DNA of 64,000 bases from Pseudomonas sp. TH41 (GTDB lineage Bacteria; Pseudomonadota; Gammaproteobacteria; Pseudomonadales; Pseudomonadaceae), in contig NZ_JAEKFH010000001.1 of assembly GCF_016650695.1 (NCBI RefSeq), forward strand, positions 62,001 to 126,000, in the 5' to 3' direction. The notes under the pieces were generated by a model, which did not search any database, was not told where the DNA came from, and saw nothing but the letters and a program-made list of their open reading frames with translations. Below are positions 33,526 through 42,990 of the stretch, piece by piece (positions within the stretch are counted from its first letter, which is position 1; every line of letters begins with the position of its first letter). The translations under genes and the position numbers were made by a program.

Positions 33526-33541
33526 ATAATGGCACAATTAT
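33526..33541. promoter_or_regulatory. Candidate GntR operator, ATAAT-N6-ATTAT
   Basis: A perfect inverted repeat between the divergent GntR and esterase genes, 15 bp before the esterase ATG. Position suits autoregulation and control of the esterase. Binding is inferred. Confidence 0.4.
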
Positions 33542-33556
33542 CAACGAGGTTTCACA

Positions 33557-34396
33557 ATGTTGAGCAACCCTCAAGACACCCCCGAAGCGCGGCATCGTCA
33601 GATGTACTACCGAGGTAGCACGACCATTTTTTCGTGCCGCAAGGATCCGCGTTTTGCCTATTGCCTTTACGTCCCGCACACCTTCGATCAAGCGCCGGAG
33701 GGCCACCATTTACTGGTCGCGGTCCATGGTACCGGGCGCACGATGGTCGAATATCGGGATGCGTTTGCCGAATTCGGTCGCTTCAATCGCTACATCATTC
33801 TGGCGCCGCTGTTTCCGGTCGGTCCGCTGGGCGATGGCAACCCGCATGGTTTCAAATACCTCAAGGAAGGGTACATTCGTTATGACGAAGTCCTGCTGGC
33901 CATGGTTGATGAAGTCGGCGAGGCGCTGAGCACTTCGTTCGAGAAGTTTTCATTGTTTGGTTATTCGGGCGGTGGACATTTCGCCAACCGATTTTACTAC
34001 CTGCACCCCGAACGTCTACGTTCCGTTTCTATCGGTGCACCGGGCTCGGTGACCTTGATCGATGAGGGGCGCGATTGGTGGGTAGGTACCGGTGGGATCG
34101 AAGCGATTTTCGGCAAGCGCCTGAATCTCGAGGCACTGCGTGAGGTGGATGTTCAACTGTTAGTGGGGGCCGCCGACCTGGAGACCTGGGAGATTCACTA
34201 CGCACCCGGTTCCGTGCAATACAAGGAAGGCATCAACGATGCCGGACGCACAAGGGTGGAGCGCAATGCAACATTGGCACGCAACCTTGAGGCCCACGAC
34301 ATTCGTGTGCAACAGGACATCGTGCCGAATACTGCCCACGCCGGGATTTCGGTTGTGCCCTATGTTCAGGACTTTCTGTTGCGGTTGGGCGAGTGA
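33557..34396 (+). CDS. Alpha/beta-hydrolase, esterase/PHB-depolymerase-like
   Basis: 279 residues, no signal peptide. Oxyanion segment VAVHGTGRTM is near 53-62, nucleophile Ser is in GYSGGGHFANRFYYLHPER (~140), and the C-terminal His lies in NTAHAGIS. The GYSGGG elbow followed by ANRFYYLHPE resembles polyhydroxybutyrate-depolymerase/feruloyl-esterase-like proteins. Start ATG has GAGG. It probably cleaves an ester or amide in the compound handled by the adjacent importer. Confidence 0.82.
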   Translation: MLSNPQDTPEARHRQMYYRGSTTIFSCRKDPRFAYCLYVPHTFDQAPEGHHLLVAVHGTGRTMVEYRDAFAEFGRFNRYIILAPLFPVGPLGDGNPHGFKYLKEGYIRYDEVLLAMVDEVGEALSTSFEKFSLFGYSGGGHFANRFYYLHPERLRSVSIGAPGSVTLIDEGRDWWVGTGGIEAIFGKRLNLEALREVDVQLLVGAADLETWEIHYAPGSVQYKEGINDAGRTRVERNATLARNLEAHDIRVQQDIVPNTAHAGISVVPYVQDFLLRLGE

Positions 34397-34530
34397 CCCT
34401 AAGCGCCGCCGAGGGATGCTTGGCGGCGCATTGGTCGTGTGAGTGTTTTGCGAGAGCAGCGGACTGGACGCCAACGCTGCACCATGGCATCGTCGAAATA
34501 ATACGCCATGTAGCAAACAGGATCAGCGCG

Positions 34531-35592
34531 ATGGAGGAGGGGAACGAAGTCGACGTCAAGACGTCGATGGCGACGCTGAAGGCGTTCAATCTTTGTGTGT
34601 TGCATTTGGGAAGGCTGGCTCGAGATCGCGGCGCTTCCCAATTCATTGCCGATGGTCTGCAGGCCTTCAGCCAGCTGGTGCCCTTCGCTTCAGCCTGGTG
34701 GGGCGAGATGTCCGCGTCCGGCGCCAATGTTCCTCCCAAAAGCTGGATGCACGGGCGGATCAATCTGCCCGAGTCGTTTGCCTCCGAATGGCACAAGGTC
34801 GCGGTCAGCGACAGATTTTCTCATCAGACCTTGAGTCAACTCGGGGAAGTCGTGCGTGACAGCGAGTTCACCGACCCCTGCGAGGAGGTCAACGACTTTG
34901 CACGGCGTCACGACCTTTACCATGTGATGTGCATCACCTTCGAATTGCCCGAAAGTGGCTTGATGTTCTTCGTCTGTCTTTACCGTGGTGAGCACGCACT
35001 GGCATTCAACGACAGCGAGTCCGATTTGTTTTCGGCGTTCTGCGACCACTTGTTGCAGTTGTGGCGGTTTCAGGTGCAGGACATGATCCGGATCGACATG
35101 GGCAACGGCGCGACGGACTTCGGGGTCGCGCGCATGGACGGCAGTTTGCTGTATGTGGGGGCGAAGTTGTGTGCGGCCATTCAGCACGAGTTGCCAGGGT
35201 GGAGCGGTTCAATGCTTCCGGTCGAGGTAATCGCGCAACTGCCAAAGGCGCCCTGCGTCATCCGCCTGGGTCGCTGCGCATTGACGCTGAGTCCTAACGC
35301 CGATCACGTCATCCTGTCGCTCGAAGCGCAATCGCGCGGGGCGGTGCTGGCGCCACGAGAGCGCACGGCTGCGATGCTGTTCGCCGCGGGACATTCCTAC
35401 AAAGAGATCGCCAAAATCCTGGTCTTGAGTCCAGCGACAGTGCGCACCTATTTGCGCAACTGCTATTTGCAGTTGGGTGTGAAGAGCAAGGTGGAGCTGG
35501 GTTCTGTGCTGCGTTCGGCGAGTTCGCTGGCGGACGGGGCACGTCGCGATGAGGTGACCGTGGACGGAAAGCCGCTTGGTCCAGGTCGCTAA
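34531..35592 (+). CDS. LuxR-type HTH transcriptional regulator
   Basis: 353 residues from ATG 34531; longer in-frame readings start at 34393 inside the esterase stop region. The C-terminal LuxR HTH is at ~265-325 (LAPRERTAAMLFAAGHSYKEI, then LVLSPATVRTYLRNCYLQLG). The N-terminal ~250 residues form an uncharacterised sensory region without an autoinducer domain or receiver I can recognise. It may control the preceding esterase/ABC genes. No luxI gene in the window. Confidence 0.83.
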   Translation: MEEGNEVDVKTSMATLKAFNLCVLHLGRLARDRGASQFIADGLQAFSQLVPFASAWWGEMSASGANVPPKSWMHGRINLPESFASEWHKVAVSDRFSHQTLSQLGEVVRDSEFTDPCEEVNDFARRHDLYHVMCITFELPESGLMFFVCLYRGEHALAFNDSESDLFSAFCDHLLQLWRFQVQDMIRIDMGNGATDFGVARMDGSLLYVGAKLCAAIQHELPGWSGSMLPVEVIAQLPKAPCVIRLGRCALTLSPNADHVILSLEAQSRGAVLAPRERTAAMLFAAGHSYKEIAKILVLSPATVRTYLRNCYLQLGVKSKVELGSVLRSASSLADGARRDEVTVDGKPLGPGR

Positions 35593-35678
35593 CCTATCAG
35601 TTCTGCTAGTACCTCTTTCATACCGAATCATCAATACTCAAACCCATCCCAGTCCTTGGTCGCTGAGAGTAATAGCCC

Positions 35679-36842
35679 ATGCCCGGCCTACGAAAAAGAC
35701 TGCTTTGCCAATACCGTTACGACGCATTGGATCGGTTGGTCGGCCATGCGTTGCCGGATCCCTCCGAATGTCAGCGCTTCTACTGCAATAATCGCCTGGC
35801 TACTGAGGTGCAGGGGGCGATCAAACGTTCAGTGTTCCAACACGCTGATCAGTTGTTGGCGCAACAATGTCGTCAGGGTGACACCCTAGACGCCATCTTA
35901 CTGGCCACTGATCAGCAGCGCTCGGTTCTGCTTGCCGTCAACGGCAGCGCGCCGAAAGCTATCGTTTACTCTCCCTACGGCCACCACCTCGTTGAAAGCG
36001 GTTTGACCAGTCTGCTGGGCTTTAACGGCGAACGGCCGGATCCATTGACCGGGCATTATTTGTTGGGTAATGGGTATCGGGCGTTTAATCCGGTGTTGAT
36101 GCGGTTTAACAGTCCGGACAGTTTGAGTCCGTTTGGGGAAGGGGGGGTGAATTCGTATGCGTATTGTTCGGGGGATCCCATTAATAATAGCGATCCGACT
36201 GGGAACGTCATACTTCCATCCAGGGTTAAAGTCATGGTCTCGGGGTGGGTGGCAAAGGCTAAAGAGAACTTATCGCTTCCAGTCGAAGGGCGTATAATCC
36301 GTAACTATTTTGTTAGACCATCCGCAATTGACGAACTGGGAATTGCCACGATTCCAGCTCCGAATCAAAATCCCGGTATTCCTAAAAGTCTACCCCATAT
36401 AGTAAGCACTTCAAGTAGATATAGTGATTCCCCTGAGGTCGCAGTACATATATACAGTTCTCGCATCATTAGACATAGAGTAGTGTATCCCACGAGAAAC
36501 CAGAGGCGATTCGATGCAACACCTGGCTCAGAACTAGACTACTCACTTCGCAATGCACGCCATCCTTACCACGATGCAGTAAGGGAGGTGTACCAACGGA
36601 ATTCAGAAGTCAACATTCATAACCATCTATCTGTTGCAGCTCCAGGACTTTCTTCTACTTCTTATAGTCAGAACCCCAGCCTTATATTGGCGAGAATTGA
36701 TAGCGGACTGACAGGCAGCATTCCTGGCGTTATGCCTAGCATGCTGATTCATAAAATCAGAAACGGATTGGAATATTTAACACGCGCTGAACTTCAGCAG
36801 CGATATCCTCAGTTTTTTAACCCCCGTGGCCGACGCGGATAA
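35679..36842 (+). CDS. Orphan RHS core-domain protein with variable C-terminal tip
   Basis: 387 residues. It begins within a YD-repeat (YRYDALDRLVG), contains the RHS-associated core at ~114-175 (GFNGERPDPLTGHY...NSYAYCSGDPINN), then a ~210-residue tip with no family I recognise. Base composition drops sharply after ~36208, as expected of an exchangeable toxin-like tip. There is no signal, no full RHS shell and no evident immunity gene in the 211 bp downstream. It may be a remnant or a mobile tip cassette. Confidence 0.75.
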   Translation: MPGLRKRLLCQYRYDALDRLVGHALPDPSECQRFYCNNRLATEVQGAIKRSVFQHADQLLAQQCRQGDTLDAILLATDQQRSVLLAVNGSAPKAIVYSPYGHHLVESGLTSLLGFNGERPDPLTGHYLLGNGYRAFNPVLMRFNSPDSLSPFGEGGVNSYAYCSGDPINNSDPTGNVILPSRVKVMVSGWVAKAKENLSLPVEGRIIRNYFVRPSAIDELGIATIPAPNQNPGIPKSLPHIVSTSSRYSDSPEVAVHIYSSRIIRHRVVYPTRNQRRFDATPGSELDYSLRNARHPYHDAVREVYQRNSEVNIHNHLSVAAPGLSSTSYSQNPSLILARIDSGLTGSIPGVMPSMLIHKIRNGLEYLTRAELQQRYPQFFNPRGRRG

Positions 36843-37053
36843 AGCTAGCGTCAGGAAAACTGCATCCAACCATCCCGTTAAAATCCGAACAGGGTGCTCC
36901 AACACAAAACTCCGACAACTATTTGCCTCACCCCTCCTCATTTGCGGAGGTCCATCCAACCGCCGCGCCCTATAGGGTATGCCCTGCATATCAAGGGCTT
37001 GCACGGCGGTCTGTTCGGGCCACTTAAAAACTATAAAAACAGGGGTGAGGCAG

Positions 37054-38913
37054 TTGAAATTGTCCAGGCTATTTATCGCCGTTGCAGCGACAACGGCATT
37101 TTCCGGTGTGGCGCTGGTGGGGTGCCAGACGCAGGGTTCGACAGGCGCTGACATGGTGATGCGCAACGGTTATGTCTACACCGTCGATGGCAAGAATTCG
37201 GTGCAGCAGGCGATCGCCGTGACCGGGGGCAAGATTGTCTACGTCGGCAGCGATGAGGGCGTTGCCGCCTACATCGGCGCGCAGACACAGCAGATTGACC
37301 TGGCAGGGCGCATGCTGATGCCGGGCTTCATCGATGCGCACATGCACCCGGGGGACGGCGGTCGTGCCATGACCCTGTGCGACCTGAAATACCAGACGAT
37401 GACGCGCAAGGTGTTCCAGGAAACCATTCAGGCCTGCCTGGATGCCGACAAGGACAAAGGTCCTGACGTCTGGCTCGAAGTCGGCAGCTGGGATCGCATA
37501 GGCATGGACGGACTCGACGGCGACCCGGACAAATCGACGCTGGACGCACTCAAGACCCAACGCCCGATTCAGGTCCGTTCCACCGATTTCCATACCGTGC
37601 TGACCAACTCTCGTGGCCTGGCCGTTGCCGGCATCAACAAGCACACGGCCAATCCCGGTGACGGCAAGTACATGCGCGACAGCGCCGGCAACCCGAATGG
37701 TATCTGCGAAGACGGCGCTGCCGATACCATGGCCGCCATGGTGCCGCCCGCCACCGATGCCGAGAAGCTGACGCAGACCCGTGCGGCGCTCGACGCCATG
37801 CGCCAGCAGGGCATCACCAGTTTCTTCGATGCCTTGTCGGGCCCCGAGAATGGCAAAGCCTTCACCACCTTGCAGCAGTCGGGTGAGCTGACTGCCCGGG
37901 CGTTGTTGGCGATCAAACTGGACCCGGCTGCCGCCGCTGCCGACCCGGCGAAAACCATCGCCGAGGCCAAGGCACTGGCCAACACCTATGACCAGGGCGA
38001 AGCTAAACCCGCGCCCGGTGTGAGCATGCGCCACGTCAAACTGTTCATGGATGGCATCATCAATGCCCCGGCGGACACGGGGGCGATGTTGACGCCGTAC
38101 CTGCACAATTCCGGCACTGATAAGGCGCCGAAGTGGACGCCGGGCAAGAACGTTGGCGAGCTGTATTTCCCGCCGCAAGTCCTCAACCCGTTACTGTTGG
38201 ACGCAGTCCAGGCCGGCTTCGACCCGCACTTGCACGCCACCGGCGAACGCGCGGTGCGTGATGCGCTGAACAGCATCGAGTATGTGCGCCGGGAACTGCC
38301 CGGTAATGGATTCCGTCCCGCCATCGCTCACGCCGAGTCGGTGGACCCTGCCGACTATTCGCGCTTCAAGGCCCTTGATGTGACCGCCACCATGTCCTTC
38401 CAGTGGGCCCAGCAGGCGCCGTCCACGGTCGATGGCACCAGCGATCATCTGGGGGCCGCGCGTTTTTCCCGCATGGAACCCTCGGGCAGCATCGCGAATG
38501 CCGGTGGTCGAGTGGCGTATGGCAGTGACTGGCCTGTCGACCCGCTGGATGAATTCCTGGCGCTGAAAATCGGTGTTACCCGTTCGGGCGATCCGCTGAA
38601 CCCGCACAGCTATGGCCCCAAGTATGCCGGGCGACTGAACAACGACCCGGCGCTGTCGCGCAGCGAAGTGTTGCGCAGCATCACCCTGAACGCCGCCGAG
38701 CAGCTTAAGTTGGAGAACGTGGTCGGTTCGGTCGAAGTGGGCAAGTTCGCCGACTTGATCGTCCTCGACAAAAACTTCATGCAAGTGCCCGAGGACGAGC
38801 TGGGCCGAAATCAGGTGCTGCTCACCGTGGTCGGAGGCAAGGTCGTATGGGCCAAGGCACCGTTCGTTGGCCTTCAAACGGCCCAGGCATCCGTCACCCG
38901 AACCGCCCAATAA
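37054..38913 (+). CDS. YtcJ-type amidohydrolase, predicted lipoprotein
   Basis: 619 residues if started at TTG 37054 (MKLSRLFIAV...), which gives a lipoprotein signal with lipobox ALVGC; an upstream ATG at 36979 would put 25 extra residues before the signal. Family motifs: MPGFIDAHMHPGD (metal HxH), HLHATGERAVRD, AYGSDWPVDPLDEF. YtcJ-like enzymes hydrolyse amide or cyclic amide bonds with bound metal. Membrane anchoring implies action outside the cytoplasm. 18 bp precede the paralogous gene at 38932. Confidence 0.83.
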   Translation: MKLSRLFIAVAATTAFSGVALVGCQTQGSTGADMVMRNGYVYTVDGKNSVQQAIAVTGGKIVYVGSDEGVAAYIGAQTQQIDLAGRMLMPGFIDAHMHPGDGGRAMTLCDLKYQTMTRKVFQETIQACLDADKDKGPDVWLEVGSWDRIGMDGLDGDPDKSTLDALKTQRPIQVRSTDFHTVLTNSRGLAVAGINKHTANPGDGKYMRDSAGNPNGICEDGAADTMAAMVPPATDAEKLTQTRAALDAMRQQGITSFFDALSGPENGKAFTTLQQSGELTARALLAIKLDPAAAAADPAKTIAEAKALANTYDQGEAKPAPGVSMRHVKLFMDGIINAPADTGAMLTPYLHNSGTDKAPKWTPGKNVGELYFPPQVLNPLLLDAVQAGFDPHLHATGERAVRDALNSIEYVRRELPGNGFRPAIAHAESVDPADYSRFKALDVTATMSFQWAQQAPSTVDGTSDHLGAARFSRMEPSGSIANAGGRVAYGSDWPVDPLDEFLALKIGVTRSGDPLNPHSYGPKYAGRLNNDPALSRSEVLRSITLNAAEQLKLENVVGSVEVGKFADLIVLDKNFMQVPEDELGRNQVLLTVVGGKVVWAKAPFVGLQTAQASVTRTAQ

Positions 38914-38931
38914 AAACAAGAGAGCGTTCCG

Positions 38932-40674
38932 ATGCAACGATTTATTCCAAACCTGTTGGCCGCCGCACTGGTGCTTGCTTCGATGCAAGCCATGGCCGCC
39001 GCCGACCTTGTGCTGTTCAACGGCAAGGTCTTCACCGCCGAACCCGATCAAGGCCTGGCGCAGGCGGTGGCCGTGCAAGACGGCAAGATCCTCAAAGTGG
39101 GCAGCGATGCCGAGATCACCGCCTTGGCCGACGCCCGGACACAACGCATCGACCTGGCCGGCAAAGTGCTGATGCCGGGGATGATTGATACCCATAGCCA
39201 CCCGGTGGTAGCGGCCTTCGACAGCATGGGGGCCAATCTGCTGGACGAAGAAAAACCGTTGCCGGAACTGGAGCAATGGATCATCGAGCAGGATCAGGCA
39301 GGCCGTGCACGGGCCGGTGACGTGATCAGCATTGCCGGGGTCAGTTCAGCCTATTGGGACAAAAGCCGCGAACTGGGAAAACGCTTCAATCAGGGGCGCT
39401 GGACCGAGCAACCGCTGGTGCTGAGCGGGATTGACGGTCACACCGGTTGGGCCAACAACGCCATGCTCAAGCGTTTGAACATCGATGCAGCGCTGGTCAA
39501 AAGCCTGCCGGAAAAGGAGCGAAGCTATGTGGGGCATGAAGCCGACTTCACACCCAATGGCTATTTTGCCGAGTCGCGCTGGGACCTGGTCCGCAATCAG
39601 ATTCCGGCGCCTAGCGACGAAACCATGCTGAAGGCTGCCCGCGAGGCAGTGAAGGTCAACAACCAATACGGTGTCACCGCCTGGATGGACGCCGCGGCGA
39701 ATGCCGGCAGCGGCGATTCGCTGTTCGATTTCAAAGCAACCGAACAGAGCTACGGCGTGCTGCCGCTGTACCGCCAACTGGCCGAGAAGGGCGAACTCAG
39801 CGCCCACGTCGCCGCTCTGCTGATCACCAACCCGAAAAGCAAACCGGCCGACCTCGAAGTCCTGGCCAAGGTGATGAAAAAATTCGAGGGCGTGCCCAAC
39901 CTGACGTTCCCCGGCATCAAGGTGTTTGCCGACGGTATTCTGGAGTTTCCAGGGCAGACCGCCGCGGTGATCGTGCCGTTCAAGAACAGTCATAAAAACG
40001 GTCAACTGCTGATCGACCCGGCGCACTTCGGTGAGCTGGTGGTGGCGGCGGAGAAGCGCAACTGGATCGTGCACATGCACGCGGTCGGCGACCGAGCCGT
40101 GCGGGAGTCACTTAATGGTGTTGCCTATGCGCGCAAGCTCAATCCAACGCCGGTGGCGCACAGCATCGCCCACTTGCAACTGGTCAATCCCAAGGAGTTT
40201 CCACGCTTCAAACAGCTGGGTGTGATCGCCTCCATGCAGCTGCTGTGGGCCACCGGCGAGACGTACACGGTGGAATTGGTCAAGCCATACATCAGCGCGT
40301 TTGCCTACGGTTATCAGTACCCCGCCAGATCCCTGCATAACGCCGGCGCGGTCATCGCCGGTGGCAGTGACTGGCCGGTGTCCAGCCCCAATCCATGGAA
40401 CGCCATTGCTCAGGCCAGCACCCGCAAAGGACCGCTGGGCGTGCTGAATGCCAAGGAAAGCATTGATCGCCAGACCATGTTCTACGCCTACACCCTCAAT
40501 GCCGCCAAAGCCCTGCGACTGGAGCAGCAAATTGGCTCGTTGGCCGCAGGCAAACAAGCTGACCTGATCATCCTCGACCGCGACGTGTTCAAGGTCAGTG
40601 ACGATGAACTGTTCGAGACCAAAGTCCTGAAGACCTTCTTCGCCGGCAAAGAGGTTTACGCGCCCGCGTCCTGA
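38932..40674 (+). CDS. YtcJ-type amidohydrolase, predicted periplasmic
   Basis: 580 residues with a Sec signal (cleavage near AMAAADL). The amidohydrolase HxH is in MPGMIDTHSHP at ~84; VHMHAVGDRAVRES and GGSDWPVSSPNPW complete the metal site. It shares architecture with the preceding gene but differs in sequence, so the pair could act sequentially or on related substrates. ATG has AAGAGAG. Part of the run leading to the TorF protein and NCS1 permease. Confidence 0.87.
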   Translation: MQRFIPNLLAAALVLASMQAMAAADLVLFNGKVFTAEPDQGLAQAVAVQDGKILKVGSDAEITALADARTQRIDLAGKVLMPGMIDTHSHPVVAAFDSMGANLLDEEKPLPELEQWIIEQDQAGRARAGDVISIAGVSSAYWDKSRELGKRFNQGRWTEQPLVLSGIDGHTGWANNAMLKRLNIDAALVKSLPEKERSYVGHEADFTPNGYFAESRWDLVRNQIPAPSDETMLKAAREAVKVNNQYGVTAWMDAAANAGSGDSLFDFKATEQSYGVLPLYRQLAEKGELSAHVAALLITNPKSKPADLEVLAKVMKKFEGVPNLTFPGIKVFADGILEFPGQTAAVIVPFKNSHKNGQLLIDPAHFGELVVAAEKRNWIVHMHAVGDRAVRESLNGVAYARKLNPTPVAHSIAHLQLVNPKEFPRFKQLGVIASMQLLWATGETYTVELVKPYISAFAYGYQYPARSLHNAGAVIAGGSDWPVSSPNPWNAIAQASTRKGPLGVLNAKESIDRQTMFYAYTLNAAKALRLEQQIGSLAAGKQADLIILDRDVFKVSDDELFETKVLKTFFAGKEVYAPAS

Positions 40675-40697
40675 CGACCACGACCGCAGCCCCCCCA

Positions 40698-40734
40698 AAA
40701 AAAGCCGGCTCCTCGTACCGCGAGGGGCTCGGCA
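40698..40734 (-). terminator. Terminator-like hairpin facing the minus strand
   Basis: Minus strand: GCCGAGCCCCTCG-loop-CGAGGAGCCGGC followed by seven T. No minus-strand gene lies immediately upstream of it, so it may instead act as an mRNA-processing or stabilising hairpin between the amidohydrolase and TorF genes on the plus strand. Confidence 0.45.
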
Positions 40735-40782
40735 TCGCCATGCCCGACATTTCCCGTACCTCCATAACAATAAGAGAGTTGT

Positions 40783-41523
40783 ATGAACGCACGTTCACTG
40801 TTCACCCTGGCCAGTTTTGTATTGGCCCCCCTGACCACGCAAGCACTGCCCCTCAACGATGACTTCAACCTCGACATGAGCCTGGCCGCTGTCAGCGATT
40901 ATCGAAGCCGCGGGATCTCGCAAACCCTGGGCGATCCGGCGGTTCAGGCCGGTGCCACGCTGATGCACAGCAGCGGCCTGTATGTCGGCGCCTGGACCTC
41001 GAACGTCGATTTCGGCGGTGACTTCAAGACCCGGCAGGAACTTGAGTACTACGCGGGTTACTACTGGCAGGCGACGGAGGCAATCAGTCTCGATCTGGGC
41101 TACATCAAGTACGACTACCCCAAGGAAAGCCAATTCAACCTGAGTGAGGTCTACGCCATCCTTGATGTTTACGGCGTGAAACTCGGCGGCTACTACTCAA
41201 AGGACACGCCGAACGCCTTTGGCGAAGACCAGGACACCCTCTACACCTACCTCAGCTACAAAATCGCCCTGCCGGCCGAGGTTGGCCTGGACCTGCGTGT
41301 GGGGCGCAACGATGTGAAAGACCCGGCGTTCTGGTCCGCCAGCGGCGACAACCGCGAGTCCTATTACGAGTGGGAAGCCAAGGTGAGCCGTGAATTCGTC
41401 GGCGTGACCTGGGGCCTCAGCTATATCGATACCGACCTGTCGAAAAGCGAATGTGCGGATTGGTACGGATATGGCGATCTGTGCACGGCCACCGTTGTGG
41501 CCAGCGCCACCAAGAATTTCTGA
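40783..41523 (+). CDS. TorF-family putative outer-membrane porin
   Basis: 246 residues; signal peptide ends near TQALP. SLAAVSDYRSRGISQTLGDPA is the diagnostic opening of the TorF/TIGR02001 family (from memory), followed by amphipathic strands and a C-terminal ...SATKNF with terminal Phe. It probably forms a small beta-barrel. In this operon it would let the amidohydrolase substrate across the outer membrane. ATG has AGAGAG. Confidence 0.87.
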   Translation: MNARSLFTLASFVLAPLTTQALPLNDDFNLDMSLAAVSDYRSRGISQTLGDPAVQAGATLMHSSGLYVGAWTSNVDFGGDFKTRQELEYYAGYYWQATEAISLDLGYIKYDYPKESQFNLSEVYAILDVYGVKLGGYYSKDTPNAFGEDQDTLYTYLSYKIALPAEVGLDLRVGRNDVKDPAFWSASGDNRESYYEWEAKVSREFVGVTWGLSYIDTDLSKSECADWYGYGDLCTATVVASATKNF

Positions 41524-41570
41524 GTTCACCCTCGAACAACAAGAACTGTTCCTCCAAGGAAAGCACCGTT

Positions 41571-42977
41571 ATGACCAACGATAGTCAGCAACGAAGTCCC
41601 CTGATCGAGACCCGCTCGATCGATTACATTCCCGAGGCTGAGCGCCATGGCAGTCTCTACAGCCAGTTCACCCTGTGGCTCGGCGCCAACCTGCAGATCA
41701 CGGCAATTGTCACCGGCGCGTTGGCGGTGGTACTGGGCGGCGATGTGTTCTGGTCCCTCATCGGCTTGCTGATCGGCCAGTTGCTCGGCGGCACGGTGGT
41801 TGCCTTGCACGCAGCGCAAGGACCGAAGCTGGGCCTGCCGCAGATGATCTCCAGTCGGGTGCAGTTCGGGGTTTATGGCGCGGCGATTCCGATTGTGCTG
41901 GTGTGCCTGATGTACCTCGGTTTCAGCGCCACCGGCGCGGTACTGTCGGGGCAGGCGATAGCGCAGTTGATCCAGGTCAGCGACAGTGCCGGGATTCTGA
42001 TCTTTGCTGCTTGCATCGCGTTTCTGACGATCTTCGGCTATCGGGTGATTCACCTGGTGGGAAGGGTGGCCAGCGTGCTGGGGATCATTGCCTTTGCGTA
42101 CCTGTTTACCCGTCTGATGACGCTCAACGATATCGGCCTGTTGCTGGACAATCGCCATTTTGGCTGGAGCGAGTTTCTGTTGGCCGTGTCGTTGTCCGCG
42201 TCCTGGCAAATCGCCTTTGGCCCTTACGTGGCTGACTATTCGCGCTACCTGCCGAGCAAGACATCATCCTGGAAGACCTTTGCCGCCGTCGGTCTGGGCA
42301 CGGTGCTGGGGGCCCAGGCTTCCATGGTGCTGGGGGTGTTCGCTGCGGCGTTGGCCGGCGCAAATTTTCGCGGTCATGAGGTGGCAACCATCGTCGGGCT
42401 GGGCAGTACCGGGTTGATGGCGTCGCTGCTGTACCTGAGCGTGGTGTTTGGCAAGGTCACGGTGTCGACGCTCAACGCGTATGGCAGCTTCATGTGCGTG
42501 GCCACCATCATCAGTGGCTTTCGCAGTCGCCTTGAGATTACCGCCCGGCAACGCATGCTGTTCGTGCTGTTGATTGTCGTGGCGTCCACCACACTGGCGT
42601 TGCTGGGGCAGTACTCGTTTCTGAACAGCTTCAAGTACTTCATCCTGTTCCTGCTGACTTTTTTCACTCCGTGGAGCGCGATCAACCTGGTGGATTACTA
42701 CTTCATCAACAAGGAGCGCTACGACATCCCGGCGTTGTCCGACCCGACAGGTCGCTATGGCAAATGGAATGTGCTGGGGATCAGCGTGTACGTCATCGGC
42801 GTGTTGATCCAGCTGCCTTTTGTCGATACCCACTTCTACTCCGGGCCAATGGTCGGGCAGTTGGGCGGTGTTGATATTTCCTGGATCGTCGGCCTGGTGG
42901 TGCCGGGGATTCTCTATTACCTGCTGGCCAGGAACTCAGCGCTTGCGGTGTCGGTTGAGCGCAGTTCAAAGGCCTGA
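41571..42977 (+). CDS. NCS1-family permease (second copy)
   Basis: 468 residues from ATG 41571. Roughly twelve helices, with SIDYIPEAERHG at the N-terminus, LPQMISSRVQFGVYG and the conserved YVADYSRYLPSKTS motif. It is clearly NCS1 but more divergent than the copies at 7603 and 52204. As last gene after two exported amidohydrolases and a TorF barrel it likely imports the product of periplasmic hydrolysis across the inner membrane. Confidence 0.87.
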   Translation: MTNDSQQRSPLIETRSIDYIPEAERHGSLYSQFTLWLGANLQITAIVTGALAVVLGGDVFWSLIGLLIGQLLGGTVVALHAAQGPKLGLPQMISSRVQFGVYGAAIPIVLVCLMYLGFSATGAVLSGQAIAQLIQVSDSAGILIFAACIAFLTIFGYRVIHLVGRVASVLGIIAFAYLFTRLMTLNDIGLLLDNRHFGWSEFLLAVSLSASWQIAFGPYVADYSRYLPSKTSSWKTFAAVGLGTVLGAQASMVLGVFAAALAGANFRGHEVATIVGLGSTGLMASLLYLSVVFGKVTVSTLNAYGSFMCVATIISGFRSRLEITARQRMLFVLLIVVASTTLALLGQYSFLNSFKYFILFLLTFFTPWSAINLVDYYFINKERYDIPALSDPTGRYGKWNVLGISVYVIGVLIQLPFVDTHFYSGPMVGQLGGVDISWIVGLVVPGILYYLLARNSALAVSVERSSKA

Positions 42978-42990
42978 CGCGGCTCACGTA

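Noticed and set aside
36843..37053. Search for an RHS immunity gene after the tip
   Set aside because: Only 211 bp are available. Small frames there overlap the leader of the next gene, have no ribosome site and show no immunity-like features.
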